A DNA stretch of 35,460 nt from a virus. Location of the stretch: the IMG/VR virus record IMGVR_UViG_3300047476_001355, positions 1 through 35,460 of that record. The stretch is one strand, 5' to 3'. The first letter of the stretch is position 1. Every line of letters begins with the position of its first letter. A model generated the notes under the pieces. It was not told the origin of the DNA and did no database searches. It worked only from the letters and a program-made list of their open reading frames with translations. A program made the position numbers and the translations under genes. Below, one piece after another: positions 13,832 to 23,503 of this stretch.

Positions 13832-16800
13832 TTATGTAGGATATTGCCAATTGAAGTATGGTTTATATGAACCTATAAATAATTCATTTTCATTACAACC
13901 AATAAAGACCCCTGTTTCAAGTAAGTTTAAGAATATTTCACCAATTTCTTGTTTAGTGTATGGTAGTGATTCTAATGAGTTAAACATACCACATAATGGA
14001 CTATTCCCATTTATTGTTGAGATTTCCATTAATCCTCCTAACTCAGCTAATGTATAATATAGACGAATGTCAATATATTTACTTTTTTCTAAAAATGGAT
14101 TAGGTGGTGGGGTTAATGAAAACATGGTGTTGGTTAAGTCAATAGTTTTAAATTCAAAATTAATAGTACTTGTAATTCCTGTATATCCACCAATATATTC
14201 ATAAAAATTCTCAATACATGGTTCAAAACTATCACAACATGCTTTAGGTAAAAAATCAATACCTAAATTAGTTAATTCAACATAAGCACCATATGAGTTT
14301 ATATCAAAGACATGATTTATACAACAGTCAGGTAAACCTAATACTTTAATTAAAAGACTAAAAGTTTTTAGATACCCTAAAAAATAAAAATTAGTATCAT
14401 AACAAGTAGTTGGGCAACAAAAAGTAAAATCCTCGTTAACAATGTCCATTATTAATCCATTATTTAATGTGGTAACCATATTTTTGATATAGTCGTTAAC
14501 ATCTAAATAAACAGGTAAAGTATTAAAGAAATACTCTAACGGATTTGTACATGCAGTGTATTCACATATATTGTCAATACATTCACTAACTTCAGTTACA
14601 GTTATACCACTACAATCTGCAATAGGTAAATCACCTCTATTTGTATAATCAATATATGAATAAAGTGACTTAACCGACCCTATATATACAGTATCGTTTT
14701 TACATTTTGATGTTAACCCAGAATTTAATAAGTAAACTAATATATCATACATATCAGTAGTAGTAATCCCAAAATTGGTTTGTGCATAATTTAAAGAATC
14801 AACTAAAGAACAAATATAACTAATATTAGTTTTTGTTGGGTTTTCCCCAAAACCATATAAGGTATACAAGTTGTTAAAATTAACTGTACCTATTAAATTT
14901 TCTAAATCTATTAAACAATTAATAAAATCACTTTCACAATTTTGGGGTATTTGACCAAAATCATTAATCATGTTTGTTATAAAATTATTATATGTTAGAG
15001 TACTTCCTGTATAATTATTACAACAAGATGGGAACTCACCTAATGTAAAATATATTCCGTGTAATGAACGTAGTGACATTAACCCATAAAAATTAGTTAT
15101 ATTTTTGTCATCGTCACATTCAGAACAACAAACTTTATTTGTTGCGTTTGTAACAACTATACCTCTTGTTAATAAGTCTTCTAAGTTGTCATAATAAGAC
15201 CCCATTGGGTTTTCGATATATTCAGAATTTAAGACTTTAAAGAAATAAGAAATAGGGTCGGTACAATCTTCATAACATGATGTTTCAATAATACTTCTAC
15301 CACAAATTTTATAATTTTGGGTACCATCTAAAGTTAAACTGTCAATATCTCCATTGCAGTCTTTATAAGTTACCACACAACCTTTAGGTCCTGACACATC
15401 ATAACAATAGCAAAAATCATCACAACTTTCACAATTTATATCGTATGATATATTTAATTCAACCTTAACATTGGCGTCTAACAAATATAAATTCGCTTCA
15501 CAACTACTGTTAATTATTAGTGTGTTCTTTATCGCATCGACAATAACTTCACCTATACCATCATAACTTAATAATAATTCTTCAACTACATTATAAAATT
15601 CATTGTCAGAAGGGAATTGTGTTAAAGTGTTACCAGTATAAAAATTTTGACTTTTTACAATACCATTTACCGTTGTAATAACTGTGAATATTGATTGATT
15701 TAAAATACAATTAGTGTCTCCTAATGTTAAATCATGGAACCCTTCAATCAACATTTGTTGAGGTCCTTTCTTATCCGTTTGGCCTGTTATTTCAAAATCA
15801 TCGTTACATATATTATAAACTTCATATGACGATAATTGATTAAATCCATTTATGGTTACTGTTCTTGTTTTAGTACATCCATTATCATCAACTACCATTA
15901 GACTATATGTCCCCGCACTTAAATTGTTAACGGTTAATCCTGTTTGTCCGTTGACATTAGGACTCCAAGTTAATGTAAATGGAGGTGTTCCATTGGTTAT
16001 AAGTGCAGTAATTGAGCCGTTGGTACCATTTAATGAATCAGTCCCAATTAAGACAAAATCAACTTCACTACTACTTGTGATAGTAAAAGGTAATACTTGT
16101 TGACAATAATTAGAATCTGTTACGGTTGCAACATAACTTCCAGGTGTTAAATTTTCAAATAGGTATTCAAAGTCGTTTGAAAAAACAGAATACCCGTCTA
16201 TTTCATAATGGAATGGAGGTGTACCACCAGGTGTAATGGTTAACATAACCGAACCTGTTGATTCATTACAAGTTGTACCTGTCGTCTCAACACTCAATTC
16301 AAATAATTCATTATTTTCAACAACATAAGTATTTTCAAAGACACAAGGACCGTTATCCGATATTTTTAAAGTGTATGTATCAGAAAATAAACCTGAAAAA
16401 GTCCAATTAGTAAATGACCCTGTAACAATTGTCTCATTACCTAAAGAGTCAGTTAAAGTATAAGTGTATAAAGGAGTTCCTCCTAATATTGTAACATCAA
16501 TAACCCCGCCATTTCCGCTACACGTTGAGTTAGTTACGTTAACTGACGTAACCGATAACCCTCCATCACTTAATAATGTTGTTGTAGCACTAAAGGTACA
16601 ATTACCCGCGTCGGTTACTACCACAGTAAAAAATCCTGCAGGTAAATTATAAAAAGTATTTGTATTACTAAATGTCGTATCGATGTGACCATTAGAACCC
16701 GCGTATTGGTACGGTGGTGTTCCTCCTGAAACGTTCACAGTTACGGTTCCGTCCGAACTAAAACAAGTTGGGTTAGTGTATGTTATATTTTCTAATCCTA

Positions 16801-17557
16801 TTAATGGTGCTGCGGTTATTGTAACACCAGAACTCTGTATACATCCTTGTCCGTCGGTTACCGTTATTGTATAATTACCAACTGTCAATCCCGTAATAGA
16901 TGTAGTTGTTTGTCCTCCTGGTGACCAAAGATAGCTATATGGTGGTGTTCCTGTAACTCCTGTTACATAAATTGCGCCTATATTTGGTTTACAAGACGAA
17001 GTAGGAACGGTAAATAACCCTATTGTAACCTCTTCAGAATCTTTTATTAAACATGTTTCAGTTTTTCCTGTACAACCTCCTCCATCGTCCGCAATAATAT
17101 AATATGTTCCTGTTGGTAAATTATCAAAGGGGTAAAAATTATTAAATGTCTCGCCTGAAGTAATAAACCCTAAATCATTTTCATATAGATAAAATTTCGC
17201 AACATTATATAAATTAGATGTTGTTGCAGTTATTCCTCCATTATCTAAACCACATGAAGTGTTCATCATAGACGTAACACTTACACAAGTTCCTGATGAA
17301 ATATTAACATTAACAGTTTGTATAGTATTAGACGGTGTACAACTATCAATAACATTAAAAGTATAAGTACCCGCACTTAATGAATCTATAGTGTATCCAT
17401 CAACACCAGGTCCTAACGGTATCGTTCCGTAAAGAGGATTAATCCAATCAACAGTATAATCAGGTGCGGTACCGTCAATAAAAATGGTAAATGCACCTGA
17501 GGATGTATTATAACAATCCCCTGTTATTCCTGCTATTGTCACATTTAATTCACACAT
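13832..17557 (-). CDS. Giant SprB-repeat virion/adhesin protein with duplicated Cys-rich module
   Basis: 1241 aa. Residues 1-570 hold about seven SprB-like beta repeats of 70-90 residues (about 1-90, 91-180, 183-250, 255-330, 335-415, 420-495, 497-570), with signatures GTPPYSYLWSPGG, LPAGFFTVVVTDAGNC and LSAGTYSLMVVDDNGC. Residues 575-760 form a linker domain. Residues about 765-970 and 1003-1236 are two diverged copies of a Cys-rich alpha/beta module: SYFFKVL/EYFFNTL, FPSCCNN/LPDCCIN and VYIGSVKSLYSYID/LFIGSYKPYFNWQY. No signal peptide is visible, so it is not a normal secreted protein. It is the last gene of the tail operon, coupled by TAATG to the 1006-aa gene. A tail-tip or fibre adhesin is most likely (inference). 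Confidence 0.8.
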   Translation of the reverse strand: MCELNVTIAGITGDCYNTSSGAFTIFIDGTAPDYTVDWINPLYGTIPLGPGVDGYTIDSLSAGTYTFNVIDSCTPSNTIQTVNVNISSGTCVSVTSMMNTSCGLDNGGITATTSNLYNVAKFYLYENDLGFITSGETFNNFYPFDNLPTGTYYIIADDGGGCTGKTETCLIKDSEEVTIGLFTVPTSSCKPNIGAIYVTGVTGTPPYSYLWSPGGQTTTSITGLTVGNYTITVTDGQGCIQSSGVTITAAPLIGLENITYTNPTCFSSDGTVTVNVSGGTPPYQYAGSNGHIDTTFSNTNTFYNLPAGFFTVVVTDAGNCTFSATTTLLSDGGLSVTSVNVTNSTCSGNGGVIDVTILGGTPLYTYTLTDSLGNETIVTGSFTNWTFSGLFSDTYTLKISDNGPCVFENTYVVENNELFELSVETTGTTCNESTGSVMLTITPGGTPPFHYEIDGYSVFSNDFEYLFENLTPGSYVATVTDSNYCQQVLPFTITSSSEVDFVLIGTDSLNGTNGSITALITNGTPPFTLTWSPNVNGQTGLTVNNLSAGTYSLMVVDDNGCTKTRTVTINGFNQLSSYEVYNICNDDFEITGQTDKKGPQQMLIEGFHDLTLGDTNCILNQSIFTVITTVNGIVKSQNFYTGNTLTQFPSDNEFYNVVEELLLSYDGIGEVIVDAIKNTLIINSSCEANLYLLDANVKVELNISYDINCESCDDFCYCYDVSGPKGCVVTYKDCNGDIDSLTLDGTQNYKICGRSIIETSCYEDCTDPISYFFKVLNSEYIENPMGSYYDNLEDLLTRGIVVTNATNKVCCSECDDDKNITNFYGLMSLRSLHGIYFTLGEFPSCCNNYTGSTLTYNNFITNMINDFGQIPQNCESDFINCLIDLENLIGTVNFNNLYTLYGFGENPTKTNISYICSLVDSLNYAQTNFGITTTDMYDILVYLLNSGLTSKCKNDTVYIGSVKSLYSYIDYTNRGDLPIADCSGITVTEVSECIDNICEYTACTNPLEYFFNTLPVYLDVNDYIKNMVTTLNNGLIMDIVNEDFTFCCPTTCYDTNFYFLGYLKTFSLLIKVLGLPDCCINHVFDINSYGAYVELTNLGIDFLPKACCDSFEPCIENFYEYIGGYTGITSTINFEFKTIDLTNTMFSLTPPPNPFLEKSKYIDIRLYYTLAELGGLMEISTINGNSPLCGMFNSLESLPYTKQEIGEIFLNLLETGVFIGCNENELFIGSYKPYFNWQYPT
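13850..15265 (-). repeat. Tandem duplicated Cys-rich module (coding)
   Basis: Encodes two diverged copies of about 205-235 residues (copy A near 14648-15265, copy B near 13850-14553) recognised by aligned CC pairs, a YFF start and an [YF]IGS[VY]K end. The copies are visible only at protein level. Confidence 0.7.
15848..17557 (-). repeat. SprB-type repeat array (coding)
   Basis: Encodes about seven repeats sharing [GT]G.PPY.Y near the start and AG.[YF]..VVTD..NC at the end. The repeats are strongly diverged from each other, so this is an old array rather than recent DNA amplification. Confidence 0.75.
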
Positions 17558-20500
17558 TAACTACACAAAATTTCAAAGTTTATTCCTATATTTAATTTAA
17601 AGTTAATTCCTTGTTCCGAAACTGAGCACACTTGATTATATACTATAACAGTATCATCTTCTGTTAAATAATAATCATAACCGTAATCTTTTAAACTCTC
17701 TAAAGAAATTAATAAAGCATCATCCCAATTTTCAACACTAGGAGAGCTTAATGTTGGGTTATTATATCCTATACCACTAAAAAATGGGTAACTAACTACG
17801 ACAGAATCGTCAATTCTAATGTCCACAAACCATTGAGTACTCATCCCTGCAAAGTCACAATCATTAAGAGTATAACCATTGTTGGTTAAGTAAGAATTTA
17901 ATACATTACCTAAAACACCGTTTAAACTTTGTATTTGAGGATTAACTGACCATGGGTAAATAGGACATTCCACACTTTCAATTGGGCAGTCGTATGTAAA
18001 TATGTTAGAGATTAGTGAACATGGTTTACATGGTGTAGGAATAAGTTCACAACCTTCCTGTCTTCTCCATACAAACTTTTGTCTATGGAAAATTGAATTT
18101 TCTAACTTGATTCCTGTATTCCATATTGTTGTTGCTGGAACCATTTGTTCAATTAGTCTAATCCAATAATCACCTAAACCATTAACATATTCTAACATTG
18201 TTTTATATGTAAAATTATCATTAGGTATGTTGATAGTTTCATTAGACTCTAAATATCTCCAAAAAATTGACTCTAATGTCGGATAACCTCCTGTTTTACC
18301 GTTTGATGAATATTGTCTATTTCTAACATTAATCATATTCAACCAAAAAGTTTGTGCAAACTCAAAAAATGTTTTTCTTTTTGGTAATGGTACGATTTCA
18401 GTCCAGTCAACACCTCCTCGACTAGGATATGGACTATACGGTTTTGGGTCACAATAAGTTGGTTGGACATAATTCATACCTTGATTAGGTATTGGGTAAT
18501 TGTATTTTCTAGACATTGACCAAACATCATATGACAATCCTTGTGCGGGATTTAAGAAAATATCAACATTTTTAACGTTTAATACTAATTTATCATCTTC
18601 GGTAAAATATCTAGCATTAATATTACCATCTAAATTAACTCTTAACCCGACCTCATTATCAACCCAACTTTTATTATTATCAATGGTTGGGGTTAACTGA
18701 TATCCTAAGTTCATGAATGGGAACTTTCTAAATCTATTAAGATATTCCTGTCCGTATGAATACGGTACTAATACTGTTTGATAATTAGGGTTTGAGCCTG
18801 TAAAAACACTATTAGTTAAATTCACCTCTTCAGGGGCTCTATGTTGTGGTGTTTGTTCAAACCATCCGCTTCCCTTTTGGAAAAAATAACTTTCAGAATT
18901 TATTGGAGCCATTGGGTATCCTTCTTCATCCATAGGATAATCATCAATAGTTACATTAACGTCTTTAATAGTGTAACTAGTTGTAAATCCTGTATATGGA
19001 ACACCGAAAATTGAATATATGTCTGTAGGGTCAAGTATTGGTGTTTGTTCAACATAAGTACCTCCTGAAATTTGGACGAATTGTTCGTTAAATTGGGATA
19101 GATTTATTCTTTGGTCTGCAAGGTAGACATATTCATTAAATTCAATCAGTGCTTCGGGAGCTCCGATTAATCTTAATAATGATTCAATTGATTTTCTTGT
19201 CCCTTTGGATTTAAACAAGTACGCAGAATTTAAAATTAAGTTTCTAAAGTACTGATAGTTTAATTCATCAGGTGTTTGTGATTGTGAGATACCCGCAAAA
19301 CTAGATTTATTTTGTTCGGTAGTACCAAACACCGAAGATAATAACTCTTCATTAGAAATTGGGGATATGTTTGTTTTCCACCCTAATGTTTGTGCTAAAT
19401 TTTTAAGTAACTGTGATGGTATATCATTACCAACATTGTAATTTACCGAAGTCATAAATGAAAGAGCCGTGATGTATTTTTTAGTTTCATCAAAACTTCT
19501 TCCATATAATTGTAATACTTTTTCTGTTTTTTGACCGACAGTGTCAAATTCTTTAAAGGCTCCTGTAGTTAAAAATCTAGATATTAAGTTTGTTTTATAA
19601 CCATCAAATGATTCACTTATATCATTTAATGTCGTTATATACGTTTCAAATGATTTAGTTAAAATATCAATATTCCATTTACCATAAAGTGGCCATGTTA
19701 ATGTTTGGTTTTGTATATAGTAAGTTCCATCTTCGGCTTCTCTAGGAATTTTAAAAGTCGATGTATAAATTGGTGCTATATCTCGATTTAATAAAAATTG
19801 TTCAACCTCATCTAAATCTTCATTAAAAACTCTATTAACCTCTAAATCGTTAGGCCTAATAATTAAATCTTGGAATGTAATTGTTTGCCCTGAAAAGGGG
19901 TCCCCATTTACAGTTATTGTTAATGTACCACTACTCAAGCTATTAGTAGGTTCAATATTTTTTAATCTGTATTCATTTCCATTAAGGAATAATGAATATT
20001 TGGCGTATTGTATTGTCATGTCCCTTAATGGTGACACTTCAATCTCCTTTAACTCTAAATTTCTAGTTGAGTTGTTTGTAAAATCAATATCAAATGGATT
20101 TCTAATCCTACTAACATCTAAACTAAATTTAGTTTCATTAGGGATTTGATTATAGATTATATTATCAGCGGTAACCCCTGTTACATAATTTATCCCCATG
20201 AATGTTGATTCTATAGCCGCTGGAAAAAAACTAATGATTTCAGTAATTGAAGCTGACATTCTTTTAACCATTGACCCATATAGTGTAAAGTTACTAACTT
20301 GGGTTAAGTCAAAATTAGGATAAACTTTAAAATTATTTTCAAGTATTGATTTTGATTGTTCAATACTACTCAACCCCATTGTTTCTAAATTTATGGGGTC
20401 TGAAAAAGAACCAGTAATAAAACTTCGATTTGTTTTTTCAGTTGTTGAAGTGACGAACTCAAAATTACCTTGCGTTAAACCACCTCCAGCAACTAACTGA

Positions 20501-20577
20501 AAACCTACTAAATCATCTGAAAAAGTTCCCGAACCTGTTGCAGATTGTGGGGGACAAGTATATTTTTTATTTGCCAT
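17557..20577 (-). CDS. Large tail/baseplate structural protein
   Basis: 1006 aa. AYLFKSKGTRKSIESLLRLI followed by GAPEALIEFNEYVY (middle of the protein) resembles the KSKGT...I...L/I element of P2 gpI-like baseplate or tail-formation proteins. The C-terminal half has many Trp/Tyr residues, WLNMINVRNRQYSSNGKTGG and WRRQEGCELIPTPCKPC. There are no enzyme motifs. It is joined on both sides by TAATG junctions to the 301-aa and SprB-repeat genes, so the three are made together. A baseplate-periphery or fibre-connecting role is inferred from operon position downstream of gp25 and gp6. Confidence 0.65.
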   Translation of the reverse strand: MANKKYTCPPQSATGSGTFSDDLVGFQLVAGGGLTQGNFEFVTSTTEKTNRSFITGSFSDPINLETMGLSSIEQSKSILENNFKVYPNFDLTQVSNFTLYGSMVKRMSASITEIISFFPAAIESTFMGINYVTGVTADNIIYNQIPNETKFSLDVSRIRNPFDIDFTNNSTRNLELKEIEVSPLRDMTIQYAKYSLFLNGNEYRLKNIEPTNSLSSGTLTITVNGDPFSGQTITFQDLIIRPNDLEVNRVFNEDLDEVEQFLLNRDIAPIYTSTFKIPREAEDGTYYIQNQTLTWPLYGKWNIDILTKSFETYITTLNDISESFDGYKTNLISRFLTTGAFKEFDTVGQKTEKVLQLYGRSFDETKKYITALSFMTSVNYNVGNDIPSQLLKNLAQTLGWKTNISPISNEELLSSVFGTTEQNKSSFAGISQSQTPDELNYQYFRNLILNSAYLFKSKGTRKSIESLLRLIGAPEALIEFNEYVYLADQRINLSQFNEQFVQISGGTYVEQTPILDPTDIYSIFGVPYTGFTTSYTIKDVNVTIDDYPMDEEGYPMAPINSESYFFQKGSGWFEQTPQHRAPEEVNLTNSVFTGSNPNYQTVLVPYSYGQEYLNRFRKFPFMNLGYQLTPTIDNNKSWVDNEVGLRVNLDGNINARYFTEDDKLVLNVKNVDIFLNPAQGLSYDVWSMSRKYNYPIPNQGMNYVQPTYCDPKPYSPYPSRGGVDWTEIVPLPKRKTFFEFAQTFWLNMINVRNRQYSSNGKTGGYPTLESIFWRYLESNETINIPNDNFTYKTMLEYVNGLGDYWIRLIEQMVPATTIWNTGIKLENSIFHRQKFVWRRQEGCELIPTPCKPCSLISNIFTYDCPIESVECPIYPWSVNPQIQSLNGVLGNVLNSYLTNNGYTLNDCDFAGMSTQWFVDIRIDDSVVVSYPFFSGIGYNNPTLSSPSVENWDDALLISLESLKDYGYDYYLTEDDTVIVYNQVCSVSEQGINFKLNIGINFEILCS

Positions 20578-21482
20578 TACTGGGTTATGTTTGTAAAGTT
20601 TTTACTAAAATCAATATTATCACCTCTATCTTGTCTAACCTCATATAACAATTCATTAAATTGGTCTCTAATTTCATAAAGGTTATATTGTTTGTATATG
20701 TTATTTTGAGTGTCGTACATTGTATAAATCCCATCATCAATTGATTTAGTTTGATTACCAAACAATGCAATCGCTAATGTTGAGAAATCGTGTTCAGCGA
20801 TTTCAACATCTAATGTAATCGGGTTAAAGAAGGTATTAGTAACTATAATATCTTGGTTAGGTTGTCCTATAAATGGAACCGCATTTGGTTTATTAGTAGG
20901 TGCGGATGACGGTGATAAAGTACAAAAAATTAAATTAGTATTATTCTCTGTATATCTATATCGAATCGCCTTTTGTGATGTATTTGTTAAATTTTGTACT
21001 ATTGGTTCACAAAAAAATGATGAGGTTATTAATCTGAAAAAATTAGGTATTTTAGTTCCATCATTATTCAAGTATTCAATTCTAAAACCAACAAGTCCCT
21101 GATTAATAAATTTATTTCTGTAATCAGATGGTACCGAATTTAAATCAATTACTAATCCTCTAACATTTGGTAATGAAGAAAGTACACCACAATCAAGAAT
21201 TTTAGTTCGTATTTGAGCGGGTCTTAGATATAGAGTATATATACCTATCTTATTAAATTGTTCTGCAGGTAACGTTAGATTATATAAACCACCTAAAACT
21301 TCAACACTTGAACCTCCTGTATTAGTATTATTAAAATAAGGTCTTAAAATAGTTTTAGCGTCTAGTTTTGTTAAAACAAAATTATTTGTTTCATCTCTTG
21401 ATGGTGTATAATTTAAGATAATCTCCACATCTTCAGGTGAGACATCTGCGGGTCTTATCGTTCCATAGGTTCCTGTTGCCAT
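20577..21482 (-). CDS. Tail-operon protein of unknown function
   Basis: 301 aa, mostly beta-strand-like with polar loops. The N-terminus MATGTYGTIRPADVSPEDVE and a central GLYNLTLPAEQFNKIGIYTL stretch look like a structural rather than enzymatic protein. No membrane segment, signal peptide or catalytic motif is visible. A TATTTATA box lies 19 nt upstream, and the stop overlaps the next ATG in TAATG. It probably forms part of the baseplate or fibre attachment apparatus. I do not recognise a family. Confidence 0.6.
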   Translation of the reverse strand: MATGTYGTIRPADVSPEDVEIILNYTPSRDETNNFVLTKLDAKTILRPYFNNTNTGGSSVEVLGGLYNLTLPAEQFNKIGIYTLYLRPAQIRTKILDCGVLSSLPNVRGLVIDLNSVPSDYRNKFINQGLVGFRIEYLNNDGTKIPNFFRLITSSFFCEPIVQNLTNTSQKAIRYRYTENNTNLIFCTLSPSSAPTNKPNAVPFIGQPNQDIIVTNTFFNPITLDVEIAEHDFSTLAIALFGNQTKSIDDGIYTMYDTQNNIYKQYNLYEIRDQFNELLYEVRQDRGDNIDFSKNFTNITQ

Positions 21483-21501
21483 ATTATTTAATCACTTTTT
21501 T

Positions 21502-21509
21502 TATAAATA
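21502..21509 (-). promoter_or_regulatory. TATTTATA box before the 301-aa gene
   Basis: Exact octamer on the minus strand, 19 nt before the ATG at 21482, in the 33-nt gap after the PKD-domain gene. It may be an internal promoter for the distal part of the tail operon. Confidence 0.45.
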
Positions 21510-21515
21510 TCATTT

Positions 21516-22700
21516 TTATGTTTTTATTACATTAAAAAACTTATATCCGTATTTTTCAAGGTCACCAACGTTATCCACCTCTCCAAGTCTTTGTATTCTT
21601 TCTAACGCAGAATTTTTACCTCTTTCAACATACACATTTGTTTGAACTTCGGGTTCATCAATAACATTTAATAATACCTCATTTTTAGTTATCGCTGAAC
21701 AGACCATCATATCAGGTGTCATACCTGATGAATATGTCATAAATACAGTTGTACCATCTTCATAATCATAATAATCAATGTCATTAATTGTATAGGCCGT
21801 GTATGTATTATCTGATGAAGGACCCCAAAAAGTACCAATACTTCCTGATGTTCCTGTAACCTGAACTCCGATTTTATATTTTCCACCATACATTAGTGGG
21901 TTGTACTTACTACCATATTGTTCTAAATCAGTTACTGTTGATTTAGTGTATCCCGTAATTAAAAATGGTACTGTGGTATAGTTATAACTTGATTGGTCAT
22001 ACACATCACAATTAGAATCCCCAGTGAATATATAATCATACATTAATGGAGTACCCGACCAACTACCACCCGCAGGTATAAAATAGGCAGTACCATTAGG
22101 GTTTGGTACTGTAACGCCTGTGAATGGTAGATATACCGTTTTTTCAACAACATTAGTCCCCCAAGGGCTCATACCTGAAAAAGTTATTGTAAATTCACCG
22201 TCTTGAGAATAAGTATGGGAATAAAAATTAGGTGCCGTGGATGTTATTAATTCAATTGGCGTTCCATCCCCCCAGTCCACTTCATACGTTGAGAATTGTA
22301 AATATTTTTTAAATTCAGTGTCTGAAGTATTATAAAAATAATAAGTATACGGTGAGAAGGTTGACGCTGAGAATAAAAAATTAGTCATCGTATCTTTTTG
22401 TAAAACCATACCATCAAACACAGAATAATATCCTATATCAACTGTTGTTTCGTCTAAAAATATTGGGATAGTTAACCCTGTTAATATCGAATACCCGTCA
22501 GTACCTCCACTTAATATTTGGGTCATAGACGAGTATGAATAAGTGTATCCTGTATATTGTTCAGTTGTTGTGGTAGTTGTTAACTCACAACAAGTATCGT
22601 CAAATATGGGTACTGAATTACCCGCGTTATACGGATGTACAAATAAATCATTACTTATAACTTCAGGCGATATTTTTATACTGTAGTATCTTTGTTCCAT
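21516..22700 (-). CDS. Tail-associated protein with a PKD-like domain
   Basis: 394 aa. A PKD-type beta-sandwich signature lies at about 137-195: YEVDWGDGTP (139-148), then FYSHTYSQDGEFTITFSG (159-176), matching the WxDG...HxY...GxYxVxL pattern. A poly-Thr stretch (41-46) acts as a linker near the N-terminus. The C-terminal VEQ/LERIQRLGEVDNVGDLEKYGYKFF region (about 368-390) is helical and may attach it to neighbours. PKD domains in phages usually decorate virions and bind glycans or proteins. It is coupled to the 267-aa gene by TAATG. Confidence 0.65.
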   Translation of the reverse strand: MEQRYYSIKISPEVISNDLFVHPYNAGNSVPIFDDTCCELTTTTTTEQYTGYTYSYSSMTQILSGGTDGYSILTGLTIPIFLDETTVDIGYYSVFDGMVLQKDTMTNFLFSASTFSPYTYYFYNTSDTEFKKYLQFSTYEVDWGDGTPIELITSTAPNFYSHTYSQDGEFTITFSGMSPWGTNVVEKTVYLPFTGVTVPNPNGTAYFIPAGGSWSGTPLMYDYIFTGDSNCDVYDQSSYNYTTVPFLITGYTKSTVTDLEQYGSKYNPLMYGGKYKIGVQVTGTSGSIGTFWGPSSDNTYTAYTINDIDYYDYEDGTTVFMTYSSGMTPDMMVCSAITKNEVLLNVIDEPEVQTNVYVERGKNSALERIQRLGEVDNVGDLEKYGYKFFNVIKT

Positions 22701-23503
22701 TAAGGGTTAATATATTCATACCATTTTATTGGTGTACCCGCACCTATACGGTTATCTAAATAATCAAATATTTCATAAGTTTTATTATTGTAATCCAAGA
22801 CCACCTTATTGAAAAAATAACGGGAATTATCAAATACAAACTTATTAGGTAATGAGGATTGCGGTTCGTTCATCATTTTAACAAAAGCACCTAATCTACC
22901 GTCAAAAAACTTTGCAGACATATAAAATGTGTTAATATCTAAAAACCCTTTTGATGCTAACCAATACAAGAAGAAACCTTCTTTATCACCAACAAAATCC
23001 AATAAGAAATTAGGTATTTTAATATTAACATTTGGTATTAGTGGTGATATACTAGCACTTTCAGTACCACCCTGTTGTACAGGTATAATAACACTAAAAT
23101 AATTTTTCTGTGTTACAGTATCGTTAGTATCATAAAAATCCAATTTAAAAAATGACTTTGTAAATGGTTTAGTGTAATAGTATATTTCATCAGTTGTAAA
23201 TCCTTCAGGTATATAACTATTACCCCAATCTGTTACAGTTGATGTTAAAACTGTCTGATTAACAGGGGTCAATCCACTATAGAAATAAAATTCATAATTT
23301 AATCTAGTTTCATTATTGTTACCATATGGTGAATGTGAAAATCTAACAACTTCAAAGTCATCAGCAACTCCTATGATAGTAGTTAGAACTTCATCTTCAT
23401 ATAATTCAATACTATCAGTCCTACCATAGAAATCCCATTTCATTTCAATTGGGATTTGTAGTCCTTTAGTATCAGTTGTTGTAAAAAGGAATTTATTACT
23501 CAC
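22700..23503 (-). CDS. Tail-operon protein of unknown function (GTG start)
   Basis: 267 aa. It starts at a GTG that overlaps the last 8 nt of the 595-aa gene (GTGAGTAA). The sequence is beta-rich and aromatic, with DFLLDFVGDKEGFFLYWLA-like hydrophobic patches near residue 170 that may pack in a larger assembly. No known domain is recognised. Tight overlaps on both sides suggest stoichiometric production with the neighbouring tail proteins. Confidence 0.6.
   Translation of the reverse strand: MSNKFLFTTTDTKGLQIPIEMKWDFYGRTDSIELYEDEVLTTIIGVADDFEVVRFSHSPYGNNNETRLNYEFYFYSGLTPVNQTVLTSTVTDWGNSYIPEGFTTDEIYYYTKPFTKSFFKLDFYDTNDTVTQKNYFSVIIPVQQGGTESASISPLIPNVNIKIPNFLLDFVGDKEGFFLYWLASKGFLDINTFYMSAKFFDGRLGAFVKMMNEPQSSLPNKFVFDNSRYFFNKVVLDYNNKTYEIFDYLDNRIGAGTPIKWYEYINP

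Noticed and set aside
13874-13881. TATTTATA on the minus strand inside the SprB-repeat gene
   Set aside because: It lies near the 3' end of the coding region with no start codon at the expected spacing, so it is treated as a chance match.
13851-18700. Plus-strand frames at 13851, 15852, 16464 and 18500
   Set aside because: All lie antisense within the SprB-repeat or 1006-aa genes and show no recognisable domains or start context.
20585-20770. Minus-strand 61-aa frame
   Set aside because: Out-of-frame shadow within the 301-aa gene on the same strand.
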